Part shown: positions 17,021 through 26,795 of the stretch, in pieces | Layout: every line of letters begins with the position of its first letter | Numbering within the stretch: position 1 is the stretch's first letter | Source of the DNA: Mycobacteroides sp. LB1 | GTDB taxonomy: Bacteria > Actinomycetota > Actinomycetes > Mycobacteriales > Mycobacteriaceae | DNA length: 64,000 bases | NCBI RefSeq assembly: GCF_013449725.1 | Contig: NZ_JACCFF010000001.1 | Span: 558,001 to 622,000 of the forward strand | Direction: 5' to 3' | The notes under the pieces: model-generated | Database searches by the model: none | What the model was told of the DNA's origin: nothing | What the model saw: the letters and a program-made list of their open reading frames with translations, nothing else | Program-made: the position numbers and the translations under genes

Positions 17021-18193
17021 ATGCGAGTAGCAGTCATCGGCGCGGGAATCGGCGGCCTGACCACCGCTGTGGCGTTGCGCACCAAGGGCATCGACGTCAA
17101 AGTCTTTGAGAAAGCACACCAATTGCGCGAGGCAGGCGCGGGTGTGGTTATCGCCAAGAACGGTCTGCGGGCCCTCGACAGTGCCGGTCTTCTGGACCGG
17201 GTGCGGGCCATCGGCGCCCCCATCCACCGCTCGACATGGCACACCTGGAACGGCGAGAACGTCCCGATGCCGCCGGCCTGGCCCGCCGTCAGCCCCGACC
17301 GGCCCGTGACCTCGCTGCCCGTGCACCGCGGCCAGCTGCAGGCCGCACTGCTGGGCGCCCTGCCGCAGGGCACCGTCGAATTGGGCCGCTCCTGCCTGGA
17401 CCTCGTTGAAACGCCCGAGGGCGTGCGCATTCTGTTCGACGACGGATCCGAGGAACGCACCGATATCGTCGTGGGCGCCGACGGTATCCATTCGGTAGTG
17501 CAGCGCGTCGTCGCCGGGCCGGTGGAGCTGTCCAGCGAGGGCATCATGGCCTACCGAGGTTTGATCCCGGTCGAACGTCTGGGTGGCACAGTCGATCTGG
17601 ACTGCATGCAGATGTGGCTCGGCCCCGGGCGCAGTTTCCTCATCTATCCGGTCTCGCGGGGCCAGATGCTCAACGTGGTGGCCTTCACCGCAAGCAATCT
17701 CGATGCGGAGGAATCCTGGACTGCCCCGGGCGATGTCGAGGAGCTGGCCGCCGAGTTTGGCGAGTGGGCCCAACCGGTGCGGCATGTCGTCGCGGCCATG
17801 ACCGAGACCTTCCGCTGGGGTCTCTACGACCGAAAGCCGTTGCGGTGCTGGTCGACCGATCGCATCACACTCATCGGCGATGCCGCTCACCCGATGACTC
17901 CGCATCTGGGTCAGGGCGCAAATATGTCGATCGAGGACGCGGTGGTGCTGGCCACCGTGCTAGCGGACGCATCAGACACCGACATCCCCAGGCGGCTGGC
18001 GCTTTACGAGTCGCTGCGCCGCGACCGCACCAGCCGGGTGCAGCAGAACGCACGACAGTCGGGTGGCATCTACCGCGCCACCGACCTCAGCCCGCAGCAG
18101 CAGGCCGAGGGGCTCACCGCCATCCTGGCCGACGACTGGATCCCCGACTATGACGCCGCGGCCGCCGCCAACGAGGCCTTGGCGGCACGCTAG
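17021..18193 (+). CDS. FAD-dependent monooxygenase
   Basis: The 390-residue class A flavoprotein hydroxylase has the N-terminal dinucleotide fold VAVIGAGIGGLTTAVALRTK (3-22), the DG motif in DIVVGADGIHSVVQ, and the FAD ribityl GD motif in ITLIGDAAHPMTPHLGQG. Such enzymes use NAD(P)H and O2 to hydroxylate or epoxidise aromatic or related rings in the cytosol. It is divergent from a MarR regulator with clear operators, which suggests induction by its substrate. The substrate itself cannot be read from the sequence. Confidence 0.93.
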   Translation: MRVAVIGAGIGGLTTAVALRTKGIDVKVFEKAHQLREAGAGVVIAKNGLRALDSAGLLDRVRAIGAPIHRSTWHTWNGENVPMPPAWPAVSPDRPVTSLPVHRGQLQAALLGALPQGTVELGRSCLDLVETPEGVRILFDDGSEERTDIVVGADGIHSVVQRVVAGPVELSSEGIMAYRGLIPVERLGGTVDLDCMQMWLGPGRSFLIYPVSRGQMLNVVAFTASNLDAEESWTAPGDVEELAAEFGEWAQPVRHVVAAMTETFRWGLYDRKPLRCWSTDRITLIGDAAHPMTPHLGQGANMSIEDAVVLATVLADASDTDIPRRLALYESLRRDRTSRVQQNARQSGGIYRATDLSPQQQAEGLTAILADDWIPDYDAAAAANEALAAR

Positions 18194-18197
18194 CGCG

Positions 18198-19895
18198 TCA
18201 ACGGTCCCGGCTGAACTCCTCGCCCGTCTGCGGATTCAACGCCACCTCCCCCTCCGGGAGATTGGACAGATCGGTGGCGATGACGGTCTGCTGCGCCTCA
18301 ACCGCGTCAGGTAAGCCGAAGTGCGCGGTGGGTCCTGCGGGCGCCAGCACCAGATCGGCACTGCGCCGTGGCAGCGTCGTCCCCTGGAAGAACGGTGGAG
18401 CGGCCACCCGCCAGAGCAGCATCACCACGACACCGAGCACCAGGGCACCGATCCCGACGACCGCGACGGCCCCCACCCCGAAGAGAGTGACGTTGTTGCC
18501 GGCGTCATCGATGAGCCAGTCGGGCTTGGCGTACTGGATCAGCCCGTAGGCGAAGATGACCGTAAGGGCGATTCCGCCGAGCAAGGGGATCGCACCACGC
18601 ATCAGGAAATTGCGCGCACTCTGCGCGAGTGTCCGGCGGTAAAACCACACACACGCGAAGCCCGTGAGCCCGTAGTAGAAGGCGATCATCAGGCCGACCG
18701 ATCCGATCAGCGCGGTGAGCAGGTTGGTGCTGATGATCGTAAATAGCACGTAGCAGACGATCGAGACAGCACCCATCGCCACGGTGGAGGTGGTTGGCGT
18801 CAGATACGTGCGGTGGATCGACGCGAACGAGTCGGGCAGCGCCTTGTAGACACCCATCGACAGGGTGGTGCGGGCCGTCGGCAGGATCGTGGTCTGGGTG
18901 CAGGCCGACGCCGACGTCAGGATGGAGGCCGAGAGCAGGAGCATCCCTACATGCCCGAGGAAGCTATCCCCGAAGAGTTCGGGTCCGATGGCCGCGAACA
19001 CGTCAGCGGCGTTCTCCTGATTGCCCAGCCCAATACCCTCGGTGCCCACCCCGGCGAAGGCGACGGCGGCCACGCTCACCAGCGCGTAGGTGGCCAGCAG
19101 CAGGAACGTGGACAGCACTGCGGCCCGCCCGGGCGTGCGTCCCGGGTCATCGGATTCCTCATTGCATGCCACCGCGGTATCCCAGCCCCAGTAGATGAAG
19201 ATCGTTGTCAGCACGGCGGGTGCGATGACCGTGCCGAAATCCATACCCCCGGGCCAGAACCAGGACAGCGACGGCAGCAGCGAGTAGGCCTCGGCGTTAT
19301 GGGTGTAGACCTTGATCAACGCGATGATCGACACGGCAACCAGGACAACCATCTCGACCAGCAAGAGTGCGTACTGCAGGCGCACCGAGACTTCGATACC
19401 GCGGTAACAGATGTACGTCATGATCACGATCCAGAGGACGCCTGCCACTGTCGACCACAGGGTGCTGTCGGCCAGACTGGCCGCCGCGGTCCACCCCAGA
19501 TCACCGACAAACGTGAACGAATAGGCGCCCGCGATCTGGGCCAAGTTGGCCATCACGATGACATCGGCGGCGATGATCCCCCAACCGCCGAGCCATCCGA
19601 CAATCGGACCGAAGGTCCGGGACGCCCAGGTAAAGGTGGTGCCGCAGTCCGGTTCGGCCTTGTTCAGCTCCTGATAGGCCACCGCGATGAGGTAAATCGG
19701 GATAAAGGAGATCAGCACGATGGCGGGCGCCTTGACCCCGGCCAGCAGGGCGCCGCCGCTGGCGACGATCAACCCCAGGGTGGCGGCCAAGCTGTAGGCC
19801 GGTGCCGTAGAGGCGAGCCCGACGACGACGCTGGAAAGCAGCCCCATCGCGCCGCCCTTGAGCCCCTTGCTCTCCACTGCACTGTCTGAGCTCAT
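18198..19895 (-). CDS. APC-superfamily amino acid/amine permease
   Basis: The 565-residue integral membrane protein has about 12 hydrophobic segments. The start of the first helix (KGGAMGLLSSVVVGLASTAP) shows the APC family N-terminal glycine-rich pattern. A long hydrophilic C-terminal tail follows the last helix. Its end lies 4 bp from the convergent monooxygenase. A motif like the Lrp site of the neighbouring locus lies about 70 bp upstream of its start, so it may import the amine or amino acid used by that locus. The substrate is not certain. Confidence 0.9.
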   Translation of the reverse strand: MSSDSAVESKGLKGGAMGLLSSVVVGLASTAPAYSLAATLGLIVASGGALLAGVKAPAIVLISFIPIYLIAVAYQELNKAEPDCGTTFTWASRTFGPIVGWLGGWGIIAADVIVMANLAQIAGAYSFTFVGDLGWTAAASLADSTLWSTVAGVLWIVIMTYICYRGIEVSVRLQYALLLVEMVVLVAVSIIALIKVYTHNAEAYSLLPSLSWFWPGGMDFGTVIAPAVLTTIFIYWGWDTAVACNEESDDPGRTPGRAAVLSTFLLLATYALVSVAAVAFAGVGTEGIGLGNQENAADVFAAIGPELFGDSFLGHVGMLLLSASILTSASACTQTTILPTARTTLSMGVYKALPDSFASIHRTYLTPTTSTVAMGAVSIVCYVLFTIISTNLLTALIGSVGLMIAFYYGLTGFACVWFYRRTLAQSARNFLMRGAIPLLGGIALTVIFAYGLIQYAKPDWLIDDAGNNVTLFGVGAVAVVGIGALVLGVVVMLLWRVAAPPFFQGTTLPRRSADLVLAPAGPTAHFGLPDAVEAQQTVIATDLSNLPEGEVALNPQTGEEFSRDR

Positions 19896-19962
19896 GCGCG
19901 TCTCCTCGCTCGGCCGAATGCGAGCAGAATACGGTTTCCGTTGAGATTTCGCCCAACATGAT

Positions 19963-19980
19963 CGGAATCCGTTTAACGCA
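19963..19980. promoter_or_regulatory. Lrp-like motif upstream of the APC permease
   Basis: CGGAATCCG is followed by TTTAACGCA. The same GGAATCC/GGATTCC core and a nearby AACGCA occur in the lrp-aldehyde dehydrogenase intergenic region. This suggests the permease belongs to the same regulon, but the match is short. Confidence 0.35.
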
Positions 19981-20079
19981 GCAGCCTCTGCAGTGCTGAG
20001 CAGCCGTCGAAACTACGGTTTACGACGCATTTCGCAATTGACTGACGTGCGACACCGCGTATCGGGTGCAGAAACATGG

Positions 20080-20886
20080 TTAGGCCAGCGGATTTGTTCC
20101 GTTGAGGAACACCCAGATGGCGGCCGCAGCACCCAAGCCCAGCAGCACCGCGGCGAAGGACCCGACAAACGGCCTGCGGGCCCAGCCGCGTCCGGCGTCA
20201 AACCCGTACCGACCAGGGCCGACGAGGATCACCGCAATGATCGCGACGATCATCAGCAGCTCGAACTCGTGCCCCTCGGGCCAGAAGATCGCATAGCGAT
20301 TCGCTTTGTCCGCCACCATGTCGGACAGCAGCACATTCACCATGAAGGCCAGCGCAGCCGCACCCGCCAGTGGCGTGAGCAGGCCCAGAACCAGCAGCAC
20401 CCCGGCGCCCAGCTCCGCCGTCACACCGACATAGGTAAGGATGTCGGCGTATTTGAAGCCACGATCTCCGAGAGTCGCTTCAAAGCCGTTGAGCCCGGTC
20501 CCACCCCACCAGCCAAAAACCTTGCGCAGCCCGTGGGCGATGAGCACCGCGCCCACTCCGACACGCAGCAACAACAGTCCCAGGTCTTGGGTGCCACGAC
20601 GGTCGCCCGTCGGGTCCTGGCTTCCCCACGGTGCAGCGTGTCGTGCCTGCACCGCCTCGGAAGATATCTGGGTGGTAGCAGGTTCGGCATAGGGCAGCGG
20701 CGCTGGATCGTACAACGGTCCAACCTCTTTCACGTCGTGGGAGCTCGTCAGCTTCTCCGCCTGATAATGCGGGATTGCCGTGGTCTCGAAGTCGCCGCCA
20801 TAGTTGGCGGACGGCACATCATCTTCAGGGTCGACCAGTTCAGGCGGCTTACGCCACACCTGTGGATCGTCCGAATGACCGGTCAC
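20080..20886 (-). CDS. DoxX-family membrane protein (Rv3005c homologue)
   Basis: The 268-residue protein has a hydrophilic N-terminal half of about 115 residues and a C-terminal four-helix DoxX domain: LGLLLLRVGVGAVLIAHGLR, VTAELGAGVLLVLGLLTPLA, AAALAFMVNVLLSDM and a last helix near AVLLGLGAAAAIWVF. In M. tuberculosis the homologue works with superoxide dismutase and a thiosulfate sulfurtransferase in an oxidoreductase complex at the membrane (family knowledge). The start is GTG 20886; it is divergent from lppZ. Confidence 0.9.
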   Translation of the reverse strand: MTGHSDDPQVWRKPPELVDPEDDVPSANYGGDFETTAIPHYQAEKLTSSHDVKEVGPLYDPAPLPYAEPATTQISSEAVQARHAAPWGSQDPTGDRRGTQDLGLLLLRVGVGAVLIAHGLRKVFGWWGGTGLNGFEATLGDRGFKYADILTYVGVTAELGAGVLLVLGLLTPLAGAAALAFMVNVLLSDMVADKANRYAIFWPEGHEFELLMIVAIIAVILVGPGRYGFDAGRGWARRPFVGSFAAVLLGLGAAAAIWVFLNGTNPLA

Positions 20887-20943
20887 GGCCCAAGAGTAAG
20901 TCCATTAGAGGCCCGAATGTGGCGAGCAACGCCGTAAGGTCCG

Positions 20944-20949
20944 TAATCT
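20944..20949 (+). promoter_or_regulatory. -10 box for leaderless lppZ
   Basis: TAATCT (TANNNT type) ends 7 bp before ATG 20957, the spacing expected when transcription begins at the start codon. No ribosome site precedes either possible start of this gene. Confidence 0.45.
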
Positions 20950-20956
20950 TGCGGGC

Positions 20957-22150
20957 ATGCTCATTCGCTGCCGGAGCCGCAGAGCCGGCGACATCCGGCT
21001 AAATCCCGTGAAGGGACCGACCAATGAGCCATCGGGGAAAAGACTGATTGTCGGTTCGATGGCGGCGGTAACCGCAGCGGTGACGCTGCTATCGGGTTGT
21101 GTGCGGTTCAATCCCACGCAGGATCAGCCGTTTACCGAGGTTCCCAGGCGTGGGGTCGCCCAAACCACGACCACCCCGCCGCCGCCGCTGCCCGGTAAGC
21201 CGTTTCCCAAGCAGTGCCCCGCCGAGGGCGTGATGCAGGGATGCCTGGAAGCCACCAGCGGGCTCATCATGGGCAGTGACGGCAAGACCGCATTGGTCGC
21301 CGAGCGCGCGACCGGTGTCATCAAAGAGATCGCGACGAGCGCCGAGCCGAAGGTGAAGACGGTCATTCCCGTCGACCCCTCGGGGGACGGCGGACTGTCC
21401 GATATCGTGCTCTCCCCCTCGTACCAACAGGACCGGCTGATGTACGCCTACATCAGCACCCCCACCGACAACCGGGTGATTCGCGTCGCCGACGGAGATG
21501 TGCCCAAGGATATCCTCACCGGAATTCCCAAGGGCCCCACCGGCAATGCGGGATCGTTGGCTTTCACCAGCCCCACCACTCTGGTCGTGCAAACCGGCAA
21601 TGCCGGTAATCCCGGATCGGCAAACGACCCGAACTCGCTGGCAGGCAAGGTGATCCGCCTAGAGCAGCCCACCACGCTGGGCCAGGTACCGCCGACGACC
21701 GCGATTTCCGGTATCGGCGAAGGTGGCGCCATGTGTGTGGATGCCGCCAACGGCGCGCTGTATGTCACCGACCGCTCGCCCGCGGGTGACCGGCTGCAAA
21801 AGCTCACCAAGGACGGCAAGATCTCGACGGTGTGGAACTGGCCGGACAAGCCTGGTGTGGCCGGATGCGCAGCACTGGACAACTCGGTGATGGTCAACCT
21901 GGTGTTCAACCAGACCACGGTGGTGGTGCGCCAGAACCCCGAGACCGGCGCGGTCACCGGCGATCCCGAGGTGCTCCGCCAAAAGGAGCAGCACGGTCAC
22001 GTGCGGTCGCTGAAGCTCTCGGCCGACGGCAACGTCTGGGGCGGTTCCATCAACAAGGACTTCGGTACCGCCACCGACACCGAGGACGTGGTGTTCCCGC
22101 TGTTCCCGAAGGGCGGCGGATTCCCCCGCGCCAATGACGACCTGGACTAG
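20957..22150 (+). CDS. lppZ: lipoprotein LppZ, beta-propeller
   Basis: The 397-residue exported lipoprotein has a lipobox (LLSGC) near residue 47 after a basic n-region and a hydrophobic core (SMAAVTAAVTLL). The mature part is a glucose/sorbosone dehydrogenase-like or NHL-type beta-propeller, with GGLSDIVLSPSYQQDRLMYA and GNAGSLAFTSPTTLVVQTGN as blade motifs. ATG 20957 gives a long n-region but has a -10 box placed for leaderless transcription; GTG 21008 would give a more usual signal peptide. It corresponds to Rv3006. Its stop abuts the convergent gatB stop. Confidence 0.9.
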   Translation: MLIRCRSRRAGDIRLNPVKGPTNEPSGKRLIVGSMAAVTAAVTLLSGCVRFNPTQDQPFTEVPRRGVAQTTTTPPPPLPGKPFPKQCPAEGVMQGCLEATSGLIMGSDGKTALVAERATGVIKEIATSAEPKVKTVIPVDPSGDGGLSDIVLSPSYQQDRLMYAYISTPTDNRVIRVADGDVPKDILTGIPKGPTGNAGSLAFTSPTTLVVQTGNAGNPGSANDPNSLAGKVIRLEQPTTLGQVPPTTAISGIGEGGAMCVDAANGALYVTDRSPAGDRLQKLTKDGKISTVWNWPDKPGVAGCAALDNSVMVNLVFNQTTVVVRQNPETGAVTGDPEVLRQKEQHGHVRSLKLSADGNVWGGSINKDFGTATDTEDVVFPLFPKGGGFPRANDDLD

Positions 22151-23650
22151 CTAGCTCTGGCCGCAGGCCTTGAGCACCAGGTCCTTGACCTGCGCCGCGT
22201 CGGCCTGACCCTTGGTGGCCTTCATCACCGCGCCGACGATGGCACCGGCGGCCGCCACCTTGCCATCGCGGATCTTCTGCGCGACATCGGCATTGGCAGC
22301 CAGGGCCTCGTCGACGGCGGCCTGGATCACCGAATCGTCGCGCACCATAACCAGTCCGCGGGCAGTCATCACCTGTTCGGGCTCACCCTCCCCGGCGAGC
22401 ACCCCATCGATCACCTGCCGGGCCAGCTTGTTGGACAGCTTGCCGTCGTTGACCAGCACGACGACGGCAGCCACCTGGGCCGGGGTGATAGGAAGCGCAG
22501 CCAAGTCGACCTCACGTGAATTGGCTTGCTGCACCAGGTAGTTGCCCCACCACGAGCGGGCCTCCTCGCTGCCGGCCCCCTCAGCGACGGTGGCCTGCAC
22601 CAGCTCGACGGCGCCGTTGTTCACCAGGTCGCGCATCACCTCATCGGAGACACCCCACTCCTGCTGAATGCGGCCCAGCCGCAACCAGGGCAGCTCCGGA
22701 AGGGTGCCGCGTAGCCGCTCGACCAGCTCGGCGCTGGGTGCGACGGGCTCGAGATCGGGTTCAGGGAAGTACCGGTAATCCTCGGCGGTTTCCTTGCGCC
22801 GCCCAGCGCTGGTGCTGCCGTCCTGCTCCAGGAAGTGCCGCGTCTCCTGGATGATCTCGTCACCCGCGTCGAGAACCGCTGCCTGGCGCCGCATTTCATA
22901 GCGGACCGCCACCTCGACACTCTTGAGCGAGTTGACGTTCTTGGTCTCGGTGCGGGTGCCGAACTCAGCGGCACCGGCGGGCATGAGCGATACGTTGGCA
23001 TCGCAGCGCATTGACCCGTGGTCCATCCGCACATCGGAAACATCCAGAGCCCGCAACAGGTCTCGCAGCGCCGTCACATAGGCGCGAGCGATCTCCGGTG
23101 CCCGCGCCCCCGTGCCCTCGATGGGCTTGGTGACGATCTCGACGAGCGGTACACCGGCTCGGTTGTAGTCCAGAAGAGACTCGGTGGCCCCCGAAATGCG
23201 ACCCGTCTCACTGCCGATATGCGTCAGCTTGCCGGTGTCCTCTTCCATATGGGCACGCTCGATCTGGACCCGCCAGATGGTGCCGTCGTCCAGCGGAACG
23301 TCGAGGTAGCCGTTGAAGGCGATCGGCTCGTCGTACTGGGAGATCTGGTAGTTCTTCGGCTGGTCCGGGTAGAAGTAGTTCTTGCGGGCGAACCGGCCCC
23401 ACGGGGCGATCTCACAGTTAAGCGCCAGCCCGATACGGATGGCCGATTCGATGGCCTTCTCGTTGACGACCGGCAGCGAGCCCGGCAGACCCAGGCAGAC
23501 CGGGCAGATCTGGGTGTTCGGCTCGGAGCCAAATGCTGTAGGGCAGCCACAGAACATCTTGGTGGCCGTGGACAGTTCGACGTGGACCTCCATGCCGAGC
23601 ACCGGCTCGTATCGGGTCAACACGTCGTCGTAGTCCAACAGTTCAGTCAT
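22151..23650 (-). CDS. gatB: Asp-tRNA(Asn)/Glu-tRNA(Gln) amidotransferase subunit B
   Basis: At 499 residues this is the full GatB length. The N-terminal GatB/GatE catalytic cradle begins with [20 protein letters not shown] and continues through [15 protein letters not shown] and [20 protein letters not shown]; the Cys-containing motifs are the zinc site. The C-terminal YqeY-like tRNA-binding tail ends near LVLKACGQS. It activates and amidates misacylated Glu-tRNA(Gln) and Asp-tRNA(Asn) with GatA and GatC, encoded 3-5 kb further along. M. tuberculosis has the same arrangement (Rv3009c). Confidence 0.97.
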   Translation of the reverse strand: MTELLDYDDVLTRYEPVLGMEVHVELSTATKMFCGCPTAFGSEPNTQICPVCLGLPGSLPVVNEKAIESAIRIGLALNCEIAPWGRFARKNYFYPDQPKNYQISQYDEPIAFNGYLDVPLDDGTIWRVQIERAHMEEDTGKLTHIGSETGRISGATESLLDYNRAGVPLVEIVTKPIEGTGARAPEIARAYVTALRDLLRALDVSDVRMDHGSMRCDANVSLMPAGAAEFGTRTETKNVNSLKSVEVAVRYEMRRQAAVLDAGDEIIQETRHFLEQDGSTSAGRRKETAEDYRYFPEPDLEPVAPSAELVERLRGTLPELPWLRLGRIQQEWGVSDEVMRDLVNNGAVELVQATVAEGAGSEEARSWWGNYLVQQANSREVDLAALPITPAQVAAVVVLVNDGKLSNKLARQVIDGVLAGEGEPEQVMTARGLVMVRDDSVIQAAVDEALAANADVAQKIRDGKVAAAGAIVGAVMKATKGQADAAQVKDLVLKACGQS

Positions 23651-23732
23651 GCTGCGATCCTAATGGGTCGGCTTTATGCACCGAGCAGACGCAAAGTGCA
23701 CACAAATCGCAGGTGGTAGGTACCGTGATCTC

Positions 23733-24116
23733 GTGAGCGGCAGTGTGGTGGTCATCGGGATTGATCCGTACCTGATCGATTTCAGCATGCCCGAGTTCGC
23801 CGATACGGGCCTGACCGCTGACGACATCCAGACCGGTTTGGAGCAATCGGCGGCCATCCTGAATGCCGAGGGTTACACGGCCGAACTGTGCCTCATCAGC
23901 CTTATGCCCGACACGGTCACCGCACAGCTGAAGAGGGCACTTGACGCGCGGACGTGGGATTGCGTGGTCATCGGCGCGGGCATACGCACCATGCCGTCGA
24001 ACCTCGTGCTCTTCGAGATCATCCTCAACGTGGTCCACACCCATGCACCCCAGGCGAAGATCTGCTTCAACACCGCGCCCACCGACACGGTGGCCGCCGT
24101 CGCGCGGTGGATCTGA
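23733..24116 (+). CDS. conserved hypothetical protein, alpha/beta
   Basis: I do not recognise this 127-residue protein. It reads as an alternating alpha/beta domain: strand VVVIGIDPYLIDF, helix DDIQTGLEQSAAILNAEGY, strand AELCLISLM, helix TAQLKRALDA, strand WDCVVIGAGI and a final segment ending in VARWI. The pattern is like a small flavodoxin or response-regulator fold, but without clear active-site residues. GTG 23733 is chosen because the frame upstream lacks a ribosome site and has a different composition. It is divergent from gatB and convergent with pfkA. Confidence 0.7.
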   Translation: MSGSVVVIGIDPYLIDFSMPEFADTGLTADDIQTGLEQSAAILNAEGYTAELCLISLMPDTVTAQLKRALDARTWDCVVIGAGIRTMPSNLVLFEIILNVVHTHAPQAKICFNTAPTDTVAAVARWI

Positions 24117-24142
24117 CCTCGGCTACCCGCCGTGAGCCAAGG
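24117..24142. terminator. probable terminator between the hypothetical gene and pfkA
   Basis: CCTCGGCT and AGCCAAGG form an 8-bp stem with one mismatch and a 10-nt loop, in the 31-bp gap between two convergent stop codons. Confidence 0.4.
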
Positions 24143-24147
24143 ACCCC

Positions 24148-25179
24148 TCAGCCGAAGAACGCGGCGGCGTCCTCGTAGCGATTCTTCGGCACCAGCTTCA
24201 ACTGCCGAGTCGCCTCCGCCAACGGCACCCGCCCGATCTCCTGCCCCCGCAGCGACACCATGATCCCGTACTCCCCGGCATGGGCGGCGTCAGCCGCATT
24301 CACGCCGAATCGGGTTGCCAGCACCCTGTCAAACGGCGTCGGGGTACCACCACGCTGCACATGACCGAGCACGGTGGTGCGTACCTCTTTATTGATGCGC
24401 TTCTCGATCTCCGCCCCCAGCTGCTGGGCCACCCCGGTGAATCGCTGATGCCCGAACTCGTCAATTCCCCCGTCACGCAGCTCCATCGACCCTTCGGCGG
24501 GCTTGGCGCCCTCGGCCACCACACAGATGAAATGCGAATCCCCGCGCTGGAAGCGGCCTTTGATGAGGCGACACACTTCTTCCACGTCGAACGGCACTTC
24601 GGGGATCAACGTCATATGCGCACCGGAGGCCAGCCCGGCGTGCAGCGCGATCCACCCCGCATGCCTGCCCATCACCTCCACCAGCATGACCCGCTGGTGG
24701 GATTCGGCCGTGCTGTGCAGCCGGTCGATGGCGTCGGTGGCGATGGTCAGCGCCGTATCGAACCCGAAAGTGACATCAGTGCAATCGATATCGTTATCGA
24801 TGGTCTTGGGCACACCGACCACGGGTACGTTCTCGTCGGCGAGCCAGCTGGCCGCCGTCAGCGTGCCTTCCCCGCCGATAGGGATGAGCACGTCAATCCC
24901 GTTGTCGTCGAGGGTCTGCTTGATCTGGTGCAGCCCGGCCCGCAACGTGTCGGGGTTGGTACGCGCGGTGCCGAGCACAGTGCCGCCCTTGGTGAGCAGC
25001 CGGTCATTGCGGTCATCGTTGGCCAGCTGAATACGCCGGTTCTCCAGCAGACCCCGCCAGCCGTCCTGAAAACCAACGACCTGCGAGTCGTAGCGGTTGG
25101 CACAGGTTCGTACCACCGCACGGATGACGGCATTGAGTCCGGGACAGTCTCCGCCACCGGTGAGCACTCCGATACGCAT
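24148..25179 (-). CDS. pfkA: 6-phosphofructokinase
   Basis: The enzyme phosphorylates fructose 6-phosphate to the 1,6-bisphosphate. At 343 residues it matches mycobacterial PfkA. Visible motifs are the ATP-binding [18 protein letters not shown], the GGEGT loop with a glycine at the position that marks ATP use, the catalytic PKTIDNDI, and the substrate motif [11 protein letters not shown]. The lysine before TIDND is typical of the actinobacterial mixed group. It lies between gatB and gatA, as in M. tuberculosis (Rv3010c). Confidence 0.97.
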   Translation of the reverse strand: MRIGVLTGGGDCPGLNAVIRAVVRTCANRYDSQVVGFQDGWRGLLENRRIQLANDDRNDRLLTKGGTVLGTARTNPDTLRAGLHQIKQTLDDNGIDVLIPIGGEGTLTAASWLADENVPVVGVPKTIDNDIDCTDVTFGFDTALTIATDAIDRLHSTAESHQRVMLVEVMGRHAGWIALHAGLASGAHMTLIPEVPFDVEEVCRLIKGRFQRGDSHFICVVAEGAKPAEGSMELRDGGIDEFGHQRFTGVAQQLGAEIEKRINKEVRTTVLGHVQRGGTPTPFDRVLATRFGVNAADAAHAGEYGIMVSLRGQEIGRVPLAEATRQLKLVPKNRYEDAAAFFG

Positions 25180-25216
25180 AGCCCCATCATGCCCGCGACT
25201 GCGCCGAGCGGCAGCG

Positions 25217-26743
25217 CTACGAGGCTTTCGGCAGCCGGCTCGGAACGCTCAGCGTGAACCCGGCCCATACCTCGCGACGGTCAGTGCCGAGGTTGTCCTC
25301 GACGCGTGGCTCACGGTCGAAGACCATCACCGGCCAGTCCGGACCACGGTATAACCGCCAGTCTTCACTCGGAAATCCGTTGCGCGCAAACGCTACCCAC
25401 CGTTGCTGCACGTCATCGACAACTCGTGATGCATCGCGATGGGTGATGCTGCCCGCCAGCAGCGCCCCGGCGGGTCCGCGGTAGTTGCCGAAAACCGCAG
25501 GCAGCTCGGTCGCATGGGATCCCTTCAAGCCGGCGGCCCGCACCGTCCAAGGTGCGTAGTCGAATTGGTAGACGTACACCGGCGCGAATTGTTGGTGCGC
25601 CTGAGCGATCCGCCACACCGAGGACGTGAAGAACATGTCTCCCGCCAGCCGCAACCGTGCTTCCTTCGATGGGTATCCCGGGTAGGCGGCGACGATCCGT
25701 TCCCGATAACCGGGACCTCCGCGCGAGAGAATCTCCTGCTGCTCGGCCTCGGACAGCGGCATCGCCTTGATCACCTTCGTGAAGAGCCTAGCTTCGTCGG
25801 CATTGCTGCCAATGATCAGTGGAACCCGTTGCGCGTCACCGTGTTCTATGGCTTCCACGGGAAGCCTCGGCAGATAGTCGCCGTCGACCGAAGGCCCGAA
25901 CGGGAACCCGCCCTCCGCGATCAACTTCCGCTGCGCGCGCAGCAGTTGCCTCGGCGAGGCATTCATGACGGCCACGGCGGCGTTATCGGATGTGGCGCCG
26001 AGGAGTTCGGCGAATCGCCGGGCATCGTGTGCGACCGAATCAGCGGTAGCAGCGAGGCCACTGGCGGTGCTTTGGATGATCGCGCGATGGAACAATCCCG
26101 CTGCGGCCGGGGTGACCATCAGGGTCTCGACGCCGCTGCCGCCCGCACTCTCGCCGAAAATGGTCACGTTGTCCGGGTCGCCCCCGAAAGCGCGAACGTT
26201 GTCGCGGACCCACCGCAGCGCCAATACAAGATCACGCAGGTACACGTTGCTTTCTATGACGTGATCGGCATCGGACAACGAAGACAGGTCGAATGCACCC
26301 AGCGCACCCACGCGATAGTTCGCCGACACGTATACGCATCCGCGGCGCGCCAGTATCGAACCCTCGTAGGGCGGGCTGCTGGAACTACCAAGGAAGTAGC
26401 CGCCACCATAGATGTAGAACATCACCGGTAGCGGCCCGTCCGGCAAGTCCTCCGGCGTCACCACATTGAGCGTCAGGCAGTCCTCACTGCGCCGTTTTTG
26501 CGGCGTGAATACCTTCGGCTGAATCGGCGCGGCACCGAAGCTCCGACATTTGCGCACTCCCTCCCAGGGCTGCACGGGATGGGGCGCCCGCAGCCGCAGC
26601 GGCCCTACCGGAGGTTCGGCATAAGGGATTCCACGGAAACGGCGCATACCGCGCCGGATAAAACCTTCGACCTCACCACTGTGGGTCGCTACGCGTGGGG
26701 GCGCCAATGCCATAAGAGCGAATCTATCGGTGGGCCGGTGCAC
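25217..26743 (-). CDS. type-B carboxylesterase/lipase family protein
   Basis: The 508-residue alpha/beta hydrolase has the family start [20 protein letters not shown], the oxyanion-hole GGGYFLGSS, and the nucleophile elbow FGESAGGSG with Ser199. The acid and histidine lie in the C-terminal half (a likely His is in [13 protein letters not shown]). No signal peptide is visible, so it is probably cytosolic. It hydrolyses carboxylic esters of unknown identity. It is an insertion between pfkA and gatA relative to the M. tuberculosis order. Confidence 0.92.
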   Translation of the reverse strand: MHRPTDRFALMALAPPRVATHSGEVEGFIRRGMRRFRGIPYAEPPVGPLRLRAPHPVQPWEGVRKCRSFGAAPIQPKVFTPQKRRSEDCLTLNVVTPEDLPDGPLPVMFYIYGGGYFLGSSSSPPYEGSILARRGCVYVSANYRVGALGAFDLSSLSDADHVIESNVYLRDLVLALRWVRDNVRAFGGDPDNVTIFGESAGGSGVETLMVTPAAAGLFHRAIIQSTASGLAATADSVAHDARRFAELLGATSDNAAVAVMNASPRQLLRAQRKLIAEGGFPFGPSVDGDYLPRLPVEAIEHGDAQRVPLIIGSNADEARLFTKVIKAMPLSEAEQQEILSRGGPGYRERIVAAYPGYPSKEARLRLAGDMFFTSSVWRIAQAHQQFAPVYVYQFDYAPWTVRAAGLKGSHATELPAVFGNYRGPAGALLAGSITHRDASRVVDDVQQRWVAFARNGFPSEDWRLYRGPDWPVMVFDREPRVEDNLGTDRREVWAGFTLSVPSRLPKAS

Positions 26744-26795
26744 GCACTAGAGCGCGGGTGCCTTGATCGCGCCGTCATTCAGAAAGCGCAGCCGG

